Shown here piece by piece: positions 12,601 through 24,399 of a DNA stretch of 64,000 nucleotides. Made by a program: the position numbers and the translations under genes. Below the pieces are notes generated by a model that searched no databases, was not told the DNA's origin, and saw only the letters and a list, made by a program, of their open reading frames with translations. The stretch's first letter is position 1, and each line of letters starts with the position of its first letter. Source of the DNA: Prunella strophiata (taxonomy: Eukaryota; Chordata; Aves; Passeriformes; Prunellidae); the NCBI GenBank assembly GCA_036583965.1, contig JAZBQD010000014.1, positions 67,114,395-67,178,394 on the forward strand, given 5' to 3'.

Positions 12601-13537
12601 TGTGCAGCCATATCCTGAAATTCAATCCATTTCAGTATTCAACAAGCTATTGCCACCTGCTAGAAGAAGAAAATTCATCATTTTTCCTTACCCAATAAAA
12701 TAAAATCAACAATTGTGGTGTGTTTCTTGCTCACCAGTGTTTCTTCCAAGCTATTCTAAACTGCATCTGCAATACTTTATTCTCTGTATATATAATTTTT
12801 ATAATTATTTCTACTCTCATATGCACACACCTGCAAAATAACATTATTTGAGAAGCTCAACTACCCTCCTCTTGCTTTCGGTAAATGTCTGGCTGAATGC
12901 ACAGGGAGTTTAAGGGAGTGCAAAGAACTAAGAAATGCAACTTTACCAAGAATAAAAAAACCTGAAACTTTACACCTGCCTGCAGTAATTGCACATTGTA
13001 AAAGACCTCTGATTTCCAGGAGGACAAAATAATCTTTCAACACAAGCAGGTGAGTGTTAACTGTGGAGTGGGTGATGTGGTGATCTAGGGCACAGCCCTG
13101 CCCTCCCAGGTCCTGCGTGGGTCATGCAGATTTTGAGCCAAAGAGGAACAGGTTGAGTGCAGGTGTTTGGGGAATGAGGAGGCAGCAGATGGAATGGCTG
13201 ACTTTGCTAGTATTCCTAGTAAAATTTAGCAAAATAATTTTGGTGACTTTTATATTTATTGAAAACTTTGCAAATACGCAAATTTATATCAAATGGAGTG
13301 AAGCTTTTTTTTCTTAAGGGAATTTTTTAATAAGCAATCAAGTGGCTTTCTCTAGAGTTTCTGGAAATTATTAAAGTGGGAGGTGGTGTCATCTTTGTGA
13401 AGGAGAAGGTGCTTGGAAAAAGGCACAAGCCTTTTTCATTGGGATCTGTGTGATAAACTGGAGTGGAGATCATGTCAACAAGGGCTTTACAGCAGTATTT
13501 TTTCTGAGATTATTTTCTTTCCACTCCTGATGTGGAA
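9606..13537. other. Unique noncoding sequence, no gene recognised
   Basis: AT-rich, non-repetitive sequence apart from an old CR1-like piece near 11.3 kb. Open frames reach only about 65-70 codons and none resembles a known protein. I see no promoter, exon or structured RNA. Confidence 0.6.
11310..11390 (-). mobile_element. Ancient CR1-like LINE 3' fragment
   Basis: The stretch 'ttatggccagaaggtacc' followed by 'agatcatctaggctggctgc' and 'cacatcataacccatta' resembles the reverse complement of the 3' end of an old sauropsid CR1-type LINE (the 'ggccagaagg...gatcatctag' module). Only about 80 bp remain and the boundaries are approximate. It appears to be of the same old age class as the fragment near 5.5 kb. 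Confidence 0.55.
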
Positions 13538-13745
13538 ATCATAGAATCATTAAGGACTAAAAAGACATAAGTTCATCAAGTCCCACCATTAATCCACATC
13601 ATATAGTCCAGTGTTAAACCACATTCTCCAAGTGCCACATTGACACATTTTTTTTAACATTTCCAGGGTTGGTGATGGCACCACTTCCCTGGGCAGCCTA
13701 TTCCAATGATTGGCTACCTTTTCAGTGAAGAAAATATCCTCCTGT
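13538..13745 (-). mobile_element. CR1 LINE, 3'-end fragment
   Basis: The plus strand starts with ATCATAGAATCATTAAGGAC, the reverse complement of the avian CR1 tail. It continues through the typical 'ttcatcaagtcccaccatta', 'ccacttccctgggcagccta' and 'ttcagtgaagaaaatatcct' modules, then breaks off. This is a 5'-truncated copy of about 210 bp in the untranslated 3' region, with no reverse-transcriptase coding sequence left. CR1 is a non-LTR retrotransposon that moves by target-primed reverse transcription, and 5' truncation is its usual state. Confidence 0.92.
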
Positions 13746-16700
13746 GAAAATAGTTTAGTGGACATGAATCATAGAGTGAACTCAAAATTTGCCATTAAAC
13801 TGCCATCAAACCTCTCTAGAAGGACTGAGGCACTTACTACTACTCTTAAGTAACATGCAGTTTTCAGAAATGGACTGGGATTTTAATATTAACTATGCTG
13901 TCATTTTACCCAAAAGCAGCAACAACATATTTTTCAAGCAAGCAACTCAATTTCATATTGCTACTCTGAATCAGGCAGAAATGGGCAAGAATTGGAGTTA
14001 CAAGTAGCTGCAGATGGTACGTGAGTGATCAAACTGTTCCACAATGCGTCCACTTAGAGATATCTTTTAAGGCTTTAGCCTTGATTGGCACATTTGCTAT
14101 TGAAAAATAGCTTAGAAAAGCTATTTCTTACACAAACATTTCATATGATTCAAAACAAACTATGATCATAAGCAAAAGAGCAACAGCAACAATTTGGTCA
14201 ATCTGAAACAATTTGCTATGATCAGAATTAATATGATGCATGTGGTTCTAAATTTGAAGCTCCAGCATTTTACAGGGATAATACTTCTGCTGGTAACAAA
14301 ATTTGTACACACACAAACTGCCAGATCTTTTCTTAAAGTCAAAGCCAAGATCAATCTTTTCTTATCTACTTGTTAATGACATGTACACTGTGGGTAAATA
14401 TCACTCACAGTTCAGAGACCTTTGATATTTAGTCTCTGCACCGCGTGTGGAAATCCTGGGGATGGAATCCCATGCAATCAGACTCTGTGAGGAAATTTGG
14501 ATTTAGAAATTGAAAGCTTATCAACAAGGAGATACCTAATCTAAGCATTGCTGGGTCTTCCTATGGAGTCTCTAGTTCATTTTCTATCCAGCTTCCTTAC
14601 TCTGATAATGATATATTGACAGCTGGATTGATCTCAGCTAAGAGTCTAACACATCTGAAAATTTTCAGTGAGAGCAGGAGTCATCCTGACAAATATTGAA
14701 ATGTCTGCACTGCAATGCTGTTGGCTAAAGAAGGTGATAGGAATCATGGTGTAAAACATCCCTACTCTTAATCATCATCTTTAATTGCATATCAGCCTCT
14801 GACCTTTCTGGACATAATTTGATAATTACTTTAAGGCATCCTGCAGATCAGTGAAATTTCCCATAAGTGCTTTAGGAAAAAATATACATTACCTCTCCAA
14901 AAAATAAATTTTGGTTAAAGTTTTTTTTCTGAAATTTTCTTTATGAATGAAAAAAAAAAAAAAAAACAGAAATATGTGGACTTCCAGGTGAATCTGAAAA
15001 GTAATTATATGCAAACTTAGGGGTTTCACCAGGTGTTTTTTAAACTTTTTTTGATTGAACTCTTTTACTGAAAAAAATCCATGCATCAAAAGAACAAAAT
15101 AAGGAAACAGAATAATTATCAATATTTTTTTAAAGTAGAATATATGCAAAATTTTTAATCATTGAGTTATAAGTAAGGGTAGCAAACTTTTTTTTACTAA
15201 TGTAGACAGAAAAGTAAGCATATTTTTGAACACAAAGAAGTGGGTTTTAAAGCTGAATTCAAACTAAAACCAAAATATTAGTTTAAATAAGTATCAGGTC
15301 ACAAGTCTAGAAAAGGTGATTGTTACCAAGGAATGGGAGGAATGTTGTCAAGGAACACACAGATATTGATGACCAAAGGGAGAAATATTATAATGTACCA
15401 CAAAGTCATGGCAGATATAATCCAGGTTTTTGGTAATCAATCAGGACTTGAATTTTAATTCTCAGAATGTTTTTAAGAAGGTTTTGTAAGTATTATTTCT
15501 TCTCACACCTGAATCAGTAAAGAATAACTGTTTTGTAGGAGATAGAATCTCCCTGACCAGAGATGGTTTTGTCCATTATTTATTGTCTGCATAGCTCAAG
15601 TTCTGTGTTTTCATTTCACAAGTAAGACATTTGGTGAAATTCATGAAGTGCAATATGTTCTGCAAAAAGACAAATGAAAGATCAAAGGCTTTATGAGTCC
15701 ACTGTGGAAATATTTACTGTGGTTGTAGCAGAGATGCTTTAGTACAGTTTAAACTTCTTTCTCAGCTATGATCTAAATCCCTTTGTCATGTTTGTGGCCT
15801 ACAGGGAGATTTTTTTCTGATGAGTTTAGAGACTTCCAGACTGTGAATGGTTGGAAGAGCTCTGAGCAGATATGATCTCCCCATATAAGTTTAATGTATA
15901 ATTAAACAACTCACTTAATCATATTGTTCATCAATTTTCCCCCCAGTTTCCAGGGGCAGGATGGCCTGTAACATTGTGCCTGTGACGTGTAGAAGTAATT
16001 CTGGTGATGTATCTGAATGTTTTTTTACAAGAATCTATTCCCCTGGAAAAGTGTCTTGTTGGATAAAATTCCCCTTTTAATTATTTAGGTAGGTATCATG
16101 AGTGTTCTCCTCAAAGCAAAAATATTGGTGTCCAAGGACATGGCTGGATAACACAATTTTTCGTGATGTGTTTTGGATGTGTTCATGGAAACAGATGTGT
16201 TGGTTTGCAGGTTTTTCATAGATTACAGTTGGTAGGTTGTTGATTTTGTTTCTGTCCTTAATATTTAGAAAATGAAAATCATACTAAAGGATTCCTGACA
16301 AATGTAATGATGTTTATTACTGAAGCAACAATGGAAGTCAATAAAAAATGCAGATTTCTATAACAGATGGTAAACTTATAATATTTTTATCTTGGATACA
16401 ACACGAACTTCATGGTATGATAGCTAAAAAAAAAAAAAAAATCTGCATTAACTTTGACATAAACAACTTATTTCATATTAGAGATATAAACTATAAATAG
16501 AAACTGGTATGATGATCCTTATTAAAAAAAAAAAAAAGAGAGAGAGAAAAAAAGCTGTAGACAACTATCAAGTATGGTATTTAAAGAAATATTTCACGAC
16601 TGCTCAGAATAGCACTCCTTATAATTTCTATTTCAACATATTTCTGTGCAACACAGAGCAGTGTAAATTCTTTCCAGATCATAATGATAAAAAGTGATGA

Positions 16701-19430
16701 TCTGATCTAATAACAGATTTAAGTTACACCCTAGTGGGGCAGATTCATTGCTGGTGGTGGAAAACCAGTGCAAACAGCACCTGGCAAACTGTGACCAAGC
16801 CCTGAATGTGAATCCATGTGAAATTCCCTCAAGGGTGTTCTACCCACTTTTCAGGATGGGATTTTTCTGGGATCATTTCTGTGCTTTTATAGGTAAGTTA
16901 AATAGTGTGACATTCAAAAGGAATATCCAAACTGGCAGAGATGTGGGTTCTGGAGGAGCCTGGGTTCTGGAAGCAGGCTGGCTGCAAAAATTAATATTCT
17001 TGTAGGCAGTCTGGAAAATTTAACTTCAAGTCAAATTCATCTCCTCATATGGATAAATCCTGTTCAGATGAAACAAAAAATAAAAGAGCGAGGGAAAGGT
17101 AGCAAATGAAAAACTGAATGCTTAAAGAGAAAAACTAATTTATTTTCTTTCCTGTCCTCTCCAGTTGAAAACTAGCTCTAGATAAACAGTTTGTGATACC
17201 TCCTACTTTTGCTTCTGTTTGGTTCATTTTGTTTAGCTACTTTAGAAAATGTGGGTTGTGTAGTCTTTTGGGGGAACAATATGATTCAGGGATATTATGA
17301 GGATCACACAGAGCCATGTGAGCTCCCAGCATCACCAAAGGTACAAATGGGTTCAGACCTGCTCAGACACAGGGATGTCTGGCAGCCAGGGTTAAATGTG
17401 CTAAATTCTAAAGGTACTGAGGGAAACAATGGCTGATGTTGTTGCCCTGGTGATGTTTTTTTCTTTTTCTCCTTTTACAAGTGTCCGCTAGAGAACTTTT
17501 CATTTTGGGTTGTGCAAAATGACACATTTTATTTCAGCAAAAAACATTCACTTTCTCCTCCACCCCCTATACCCCCACCCCAATTTTACACTTAGCTCAA
17601 ATTTTATTGTTTTTGTTGTTCTGTTGCTACCATCACTGTTTTTTTTACCAATTTGGCAGCTAACTCTAAAAAAAAAGATCAATTTTTCACACAGCTTGAC
17701 TCAGGAATATAAGTTGGTGCTGGGCTTTAACCAAACACGAGGCTCTCAATGTTCCCTTCTTGGTGTGTGCTGGGGAAGGATCTCTCCTCCACCAGCCTGT
17801 GCATCCTTTATTGCTGCTGCAACAAGGGTGACAACATGTGTCAAGCCTGGGGGGAGCAGCAGCCACACACTCAGCTACAGCCTGCTGTCAATTTTACCTG
17901 CCCACAACTCCTCCCAGAGGCCTGAACCTGCCAGAGTTCACAAAAAACAGGACAAACTGTTCTGCTTCCATTTTTTTATTGTTATTTTTTCATAAGGCAG
18001 TGCAGGTGCTCACCAAACAGGTTGAGCTGGGTGAGAAGACAAATGACAAGTGATAAGGGGCCACCTGTGAAAAGAGATCTTTTTGTCTTGCTATTTGCAC
18101 ATACAAGTGGAATTCATAGTTAAATCGAACAGAACAAGGAGAAAATAAATTCTTTCTGATTTATACTTTGTGTAGGACAATTTTGGGATCTCAGATGTCA
18201 GGTGTTAAACTGGGTTTACAAGCTATTAGGAAGACAACATTCACACACATCTTTGTGCCTGTGGGAGTGGCACACCAGGTTATTGGGAAATGCAAAGACT
18301 TTTCCTGCCTTTTGCAACCCTGTTCAGAAGGGAGATGTTGGCTATAAGAAATCAGGCTCTTATTTGAACCTGGTGGAAGTTATGTCCCCTCTTGAAGACA
18401 ACAAGGAAAGTGTGTCTGCACAAAATGTCCTCAGTCATTAGTAATTTTCTGTGCCTTTGACTCTGCAGTGTGTTGATGAGAAGTTTGACATAATCTCTAG
18501 GGGAAAAATTCTAACTGATATCCTGATCCAAGAAGCCTTCAAAAAAAAAAAAAAAAAAAGGAAGAAGAAATAAAAAAAGATGATTTTCTGTACAAAACAT
18601 GCCTTAGCACCTTAGGCATTGCAAGGATCCCAAGCCAATGTGCTGAGGCATAGCATAGCAACCGTCACCAGGGAAAATGTCAAAACTCTGTGACATGCAG
18701 AAAAAGAAAAGAAGGCAGGCAACTGGGGAAAGTTCCAGCCTCCCTTACATCTCTCAGAAATTATTTAATTCCCACCTCTGGCGGATAAAATGCAGTTATA
18801 CTGCATTGAATCTAACATGACAAAAAAGGGGGGGGGGAAACCACGTGCTTGAAAATATATGAAGTCACTGAAAATATTTGTAGAGGGGGATGTAAACTTT
18901 GAGAAAGCAAAAAAATGAAAATCCATATTTCAGTGGTATAATGCAAAAAAATATGCTAGTTGTCTTCCATAATACATTTGCTCCCTAAATAATAAGTCTT
19001 CTTTTTGCACCTCAGATCTCCAAAGAACAAGAACAATTTGTTCTTCTTTAATGGCTACAAAGCTTAAGGCATGTATTGTTTAAAACAGATACTGGAGAGG
19101 GATTTTGTCAAACTTACCACATTTGGTGTTCTTTTAGTCCTTGCTTCGGGGATGATGTGGAAAATCTCATATTTTACTTTTAAGATTGTTTTTAAACAAA
19201 GATGTACCATGACAGAATCCCATGGCAGGAATCAGCCCATATGCACATCACATGTAAAAATATGAGGACATGCATCACTTGCTTAACTATGTGACTAGTT
19301 TTCTTCTGAGATTTTTTTTCCTTTGTTTTACCCATGGTCGAGGAGTTTGATTGCAGTGCAGACTTTTTTGATTTAGAGGTACCATTTCATCTCAAATGAA
19401 GAAAGAATGAAATCTTTGTATCACTGCCTA
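13746..19430. other. Unique noncoding sequence, no gene recognised
   Basis: AT-rich sequence with several 13- to 19-nt A runs (near 14949, 16426, 16524 and 18541) and a 10-G run at 18829-18838. The longest open frame, 161 codons at 17510-17995, has no signal peptide, domain or compositional bias that suggests a protein. No repeat family is recognised. Confidence 0.6.
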
Positions 19431-19762
19431 AAGAGGGCCTACAGGAAAGCTGGAGAGGGACTTTTTACAAGGGCGTGAACGGATAGGACAAGGGTGAATA
19501 ACTTTAAACTTAAAGAGTGAAGATTTAGATTAGATATTATGAAAAAAATTATTTAATGTGAGGATGATGAGGCATTGGAACAGGTTGCCCTGAGAAGCTG
19601 TGGCTGCCCCATCCCTGGTAGTGTCCAAGGGCATGTTGGACAGGGCTTGGAGCAACCTGGGGCTGTGGAAGGTGTCCCTGCCTGTGGTAGAGAGGTTGAA
19701 ATCAGATGACTTTTTTAGTTCCTTCCAGCCCAAACCATTCTGTGACTCAATGATGTTGTGAT

Positions 19763-19763
<1 letters not shown>
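19431..19763 (+). mobile_element. CR1 LINE, 3'-end fragment
   Basis: The order of modules is that of the avian CR1 3' end in sense orientation: 'ggaaagctggagagggac', 'gataggacaagggtgaata', 'tttagattagatattatg', 'ggcattggaacaggttgcc', 'gctgtggctgccccatccc', 'tggacagggcttggagcaac', 'aaggtgtccctgcctgtgg', and finally AAACCATTCTGTGACTCAAT. It covers the very end of the second open reading frame region and the 3' untranslated region and is 5'-truncated. The normal ATTCTATG-type tail is degraded and is followed directly by 46 T. Confidence 0.93.

Positions 19764-19809
<46 letters not shown>
19764..19809. repeat. Poly(T), 46 nt
   Basis: An uninterrupted run of 46 T directly abuts the 3' end of the plus-strand CR1 copy and is followed by GGGCAAGC. 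CR1 elements do not normally end in poly(A) or poly(T), so the run is either a separate expansion, the tail of something inserted on the minus strand, or an assembly artefact. Confidence 0.95.
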
Positions 19810-19810
<1 letters not shown>

Positions 19811-21645
19811 GGCAAGCCCAGTATATTTGTCCTGTCGGAACCTTTCATTATATTCAAAATAATAATTAACAATATGACAAGCTGAGGCCAGCTTTTTACT
19901 TGGGCTTTAAGGTACCCAAAGCAGATGTTTTGACCCTTTCCATTGCACCAGCATTAAAAGATTTAAAGTCTGTGAGCAATTTTCATTTCTCAACCTGGAG
20001 AATATTTTCCATTAACTCTGCCAAAGAAAATTATGGACGTATTGAAACACTGTTTTGTATTTTTTTTCTTCATTTAGTCCTTATCTTATAATTATTTACT
20101 TTCCTCTTGAATCATTGTCTGCAGAATTTTGACACTATCAACTAAATTCAAAATCTTGAGGTAAAGAACTCAGAACAGGAAAGAGAACTGACTGGGAAAT
20201 TTTAAACTCTAATTTTGAAAACAATGTTGACCTGCTGGAAACAAAGTATAAGAAAAACCTCCCTTTTTAAAATCTGTATATTTAGACTATGATTAGTTAA
20301 ATAGAAGGTGAAAAGAGGTGTTTATTAAGAGAATATCTTCTAACTGTAGAGTTAAAAAAACAAACGTCACACCCCTTTTTGATATATCTCTTCCTTAATA
20401 AAAATCCTGCTATTTCTCCTAATATTTTTTTAACCTTTGTGTCCTCCAGATTGCATGAAATAGTTACATTTACCAAAGTTTATCTTCTGTATGTGTGTAC
20501 AATCATTAATATTTTATAGGATTTTGTCCAATTCAGAATTGAGAAAACCTGTTAAACATTTTAACTTACAGTTCTCATCAATCTCTAAATGTGAGACCAT
20601 TTTAAAATAAACATAGAGATTATAGTAGGGAGAAGATAAGTAAACAAGCAATCTTGCTCTGAGCTGTTCAAAATTGCTCATGTTACAGCAAATTTTCTCT
20701 GTTCTTGTTACAGTCCTGATGGATGAATGGTCCTGGGAAGGCAAAAGAGAGCAAGTTTGGAGCACACCAAGAAGCATATCTGGATAATTCCCTGCAACTG
20801 GAAATCATTGAGACAAATTCTGTGACTGCATCTAATCAGAAACTCAATAATTTTATGGCTATTAACACCCCAAATGAAATCTGTAAGAAATGGTAATCAA
20901 ATATCTTACTTCAAGGCATAAATTAATTGTCCAGCAGGTCAGGAAATTATGTGTTGCTCCTATGTGCAAAAATTATGTGTTACACAAATGCTTAGATGCC
21001 CTTTGAGTATTCATCTTTTGTCCTGAAAACAAAAGGCAAAAACTGAGAACTGAATGAACACCCACTTGTTGGATGGAGTAAAGCAGAAATCCAGCTTTGT
21101 AAGGGATGAGATAAATGTTGTATTAATGTAAATCTCCTTTTCCTGGATAAGTCCACTATTTAATACGTAGCACCTTTCCACTGTATCATATTCCTAAATG
21201 ACTTAAATTAGAGGCTGTGCCCAAGAGAAATTAAAAGAGATATGAAGAATCAAGGAGTATTATTTCAGGATTGCTGGAAGAAATTTTCCTATACAAGAGA
21301 CTCTTTTTCTATTCATTTCCCTTGGTGGGTAAAATCAGAGATGATGATGTGACCCCAGTTTTCCAGGGTGAAACTGTAATGATAATTAATGGGGAAAAGA
21401 GAAGGACATGTCAGGACAGATCCCCATCTCTATTGAGGGACATATATTGGGGGCTGTATCAATTTTTTCTTTCTTAAAAGGCACAGAAAGAAGAAAATAA
21501 AGGAGAAAGCATCTTGCCTTAACATTAGGATGCCTCTATTTCATTGTTTGCCTACAGGGCTGCCCTGAATCCTTGATCCCATTCCATCATAATACAAGCA
21601 GCAATCATTTTTTCTTCAAAGGACAAAGTGTGGCCACTTATTGGG

Positions 21646-21692
<47 letters not shown>
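21646..21692. repeat. Poly(A), 47 nt, flanked by G runs
   Basis: Uninterrupted A47 preceded by GGG and followed by GGGGG. The upstream bases do not look like the end of a transcript or a retrocopy, and there is no AATAAA within the preceding 60 bases. Confidence 0.95.
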
Positions 21693-21695
<3 letters not shown>

Positions 21696-22023
21696 GGAAG
21701 GATGTGCCTCTCCTGGCTCAGGAGGTCTTTACTAGGAAAAACCACCATTTGTGGGAGATTTGCAAGGACACATCTAAGTAGTGGTTATCAGGAGCTGGGA
21801 GGGTCTGTGAGAGAAAGGTCAAGTCTATACATATCCTAAGCATTTGCTACTTGCTGTTGCCAGGCAAAGGTTAGCAGGCTAAATGAACCTTATGTCTAAC
21901 CCCATGTGGTATTTTTTGTGTTCTTATCTGAACTCCTGTCATGCTGAGCAGAGCAGCTCACACCTGACATTTTTCCCTTTATGGCCTTTTAAGCTACTGA
22001 GTCTGATTGGTACAGCATCCTTA

Positions 22024-22058
22024 GGGAGTGGGAAGATGCTGGGCAGGGGGGAGAAGGG
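22024..22058 (+). other. G-quadruplex-like stretch
   Basis: Five G tracts of three or more fall within 35 bases: GGG at 22024, GGG at 22030, GGG at 22041, G6 at 22046 and GGG at 22056. One loop is 8 nt, slightly over the canonical limit, so folding is possible but not certain. Confidence 0.4.
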
Positions 22059-22259
22059 AGCAGGCACTTGTAAGTCAGGAAAAGGATTTCCCTCCCCCAT
22101 AGGCTTTCAGTCATCTGCACTGCTGTTTGTCTCTGTCCCTTCCCTCAGTGACTAAAATCTCAGGTGGCACTCTGATCCTCAGTCTTCAGGATCAGTGATC
22201 TTGGTGGGTGCCCATGAAAAGTAAAAAAAAAAAAAAAAACCCAAAAAACAATGAAAATC

Positions 22260-22420
22260 TCTCTTTGTTAATGAAACATTTAAATCTTAGATTTTAATCA
22301 CATGTCAGGACGCTCAAAGTTAAGGTTGCCACAGCAACACTGCAATAAAGCTCTTTGTGCAGAGCAGTTAGTGAAATGCATAGTTTAATTAAAAATTGTC
22401 TCAATTAACTGACAGTTTTC
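22260..22420. promoter_or_regulatory. Enhancer-like block with a perfect RFX X-box
   Basis: A non-repetitive block holds a perfect X-box palindrome GTTGCCACAGCAAC (22325-22338), matching RYYNYY-N2-RRNRAC. An AAATGCAT octamer-like element follows within about 50 bases, then several homeodomain-type cores (TTTAATTAAA and TCAATTAACT). This clustering is typical of vertebrate noncoding enhancers. Conservation cannot be tested here, so the regulatory call is an inference from motif density. Confidence 0.35.
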
Positions 22421-22899
22421 ATCCCCCCAAATCCTGCTCTCTCCTTCTCCCTCTCTGAAATGTCATTGAAATGGGGGGAAGGACAGGAGCTGTGGTGGCA
22501 GAGCCAGGCAGGCAGGGTCTGAGTTTGGGTCATGGTATCAGAGGCCAGTGCAGTGCACATAAAGTTTTTTTTTCCATCTGTGCAGATCTCTAAATTCATC
22601 ATGAGCTGGCAGAAACAAAAGATTTGTTAGAGTCTCTGTGGGGAAAAAAAAAACAAACAACAAATTCTGTCCTGTTTTCTGCCTCTATGAAGGATCTTCT
22701 GCTAACAGAGATGTTGGGATGTTTTGGGGACACAAAATACAGAAAAGTGCAAAGTGAAAAGTGGGAACAGCTTCTGGGGTAGCAGCATTGCCCAGTGCTT
22801 AGATAGATGATCATAAGTGGCAAGCACTCACTGACCAACAGTGACATCAGTCAACTGATGTGTCTCAAAAGAAAGAAGAAATTGGGATGACACTGCTAC

Positions 22900-23660
22900 T
22901 TCCAGCAAAATGATCCACGGCGCTCAGTTTTTACAGGAAAAAAAACCAGGATCCTGGCACCTTGGGATCCTCAAAGGGCAATTATTAGAGAAATGTCTCA
23001 TTAGCATGACAAGGTGATTTTGCCTTGTGCTTTGTGCAAGGCAGGTGTCACTTCATGTCCTCCCTCAGCTCCCTGTTTGGTTCCTGCTGTGCTTTGCTGC
23101 CCCAGGTGAATCACTGGTGTCCCATGCCAGCAGCAGCAGGTTACTCCTGGCTCAGTGTTGGTGCTGGTGGAGCAGCAGGACACGGTGAGTGCTGGGCCAT
23201 TCAGCATCCACCTTCCCCCTTCCACTTCCCAGGCTGAGGTCAGAGCCTCCTGCTCCGTAGGCAGCAGCCATGGCAGAGCAGCCCTTTAAAAGACTGCAAG
23301 AGAAGCAGATTTGACGTGGACCCATGGGGAAGGAGCCGACAGAAATGAGAAGAGGCAGCCAAAGGTCACTCTGGCCTGCCAGCTGTAAAAACAATCCAAG
23401 TGACATGGCAATAAAATCCAGGCTTGGGAGCAACCTCCTCCAGCTCCTAATGGTGCACTCGCTTACCCCTCCGTGCTCCTGCGGAATGCCAACATGGAGA
23501 GTAAGGGAAGCAGCAGGAGGTATAAGGCAGGGAGCAAGGGTTGCACAGAGGGAGAGGAAGTTCTGTCTGGCAAAAGCCAGGGATGATGAGGGGGGGCAGC
23601 CACTGCAGGACGCAGAGATCCAGCTTTTTAAGTACATTTCAGCAGAGCACGTTTGCTCCT
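22900..23660. other. GC-rich pocket with scattered CpGs
   Basis: By eye this stretch is clearly richer in G and C than the surroundings (roughly half versus a bit over a third) and holds about ten CpGs. Open frames of 112 codons (plus, 23324-23662) and 161 codons (minus, 23152-23637) overlap on opposite strands. Neither resembles a known protein, and open frames are expected where stop codons are diluted by GC. A strong splice-donor match (ACG|GTGAGT at 23182-23190) lies inside, but the candidate acceptors upstream are weak. It could be a lncRNA exon, an enhancer or an old GC-rich repeat. Confidence 0.35.
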
Positions 23661-23689
23661 AAGAAATCTAATATCCTTTGGGTCAGTGC

Positions 23690-23950
23690 AGGCCAACTGT
23701 TAGATATAAAGAATTCATAGCACTTGCAATCCCCAGATGAACCATTTTCAATTCTTCATGTTTCTGCAAAGCTGTTGTGCCAATCTATCAGCAGTGGCTG
23801 TGCTCCATAACGAGGGCCGTCTCCTGCCTTAATGCCAAAGTGTAAATATTGCATTGCAGCAAGCAGCAGTAGATAATGCATAATAATGAGCTGGGTTTGT
23901 TATATGATGTTCCAACCAGAGCTCCAGGAAACAATGCATCAAGTTTAAAG
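23690..23950. promoter_or_regulatory. Possible conserved noncoding element
   Basis: Non-repetitive sequence with balanced composition and a high density of developmental-factor-like words, for example 'gccttaatgccaaagtgtaa', 'aatattgcattgcagcaagc' and 'agataatgcataataatgag'. It has the texture of deeply conserved vertebrate noncoding elements. No coding frame is evident. This is an impression of texture only and needs alignment to other birds and to reptiles or mammals. Confidence 0.25.
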
Positions 23951-24399
23951 AAACAAAACCAAAACCAAAGACAGAGTCAGAGAACAAAAAAAAAAAAAAA
24001 ATTTCTCCAGAAAAATAAAATAACCTTTGTGTCGCATGTAGAAGTGAAGTAATCACTTACAATTTGGCAATTTGGAAAAATAGGTAACATGGTCAGAAAC
24101 ATGAAGACAAGGATAAAACACCAATTCTGATCTGATAAGCCATTGGAGTCATCAGCATAAATTCACTTAGACACCAGCAGAGCTCTAAATAGAGTTGAAT
24201 TTTCATGCTGGATAAATGTATGTTTTTGTATTGTCTCTCTTAAATAATGAGGCAGGAATTCTAGCACATGATTACACATGATGAAAAGAAATATTGTTTG
24301 AGCCAAAAGTAATCAAGTGTGAGTTTCATGATTTTCATAGCTAATTTTTCCAATTCTCATCAGTCACACATTTTTCTCTCCCTCAAAAGGCAAGGTACA

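Larger units (their letters stand above)
19810..22250. other. Unique noncoding sequence, no gene recognised
   Basis: AT-rich, non-repetitive sequence interrupted by a 47-A tract (21646-21692). From about 21.7 kb G and C rise slightly. A G-rich stretch at 22024-22058 is listed separately. There is no recognisable exon. Confidence 0.55.

Noticed and set aside
17510..17995. 161-codon open frame on the plus strand
   Set aside because: No domain, no start context of note, composition follows the underlying T- and C-rich DNA, and a second frame overlaps it.
21241..21692. Possible processed retrocopy ending in A47
   Set aside because: No coding similarity upstream, no AATAAA before the tail and no visible target-site duplication.
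23152..23637. 161-codon open frame on the minus strand
   Set aside because: Lies in a GC-rich pocket where stops are rare and is matched by an open frame on the other strand; no recognisable protein family.
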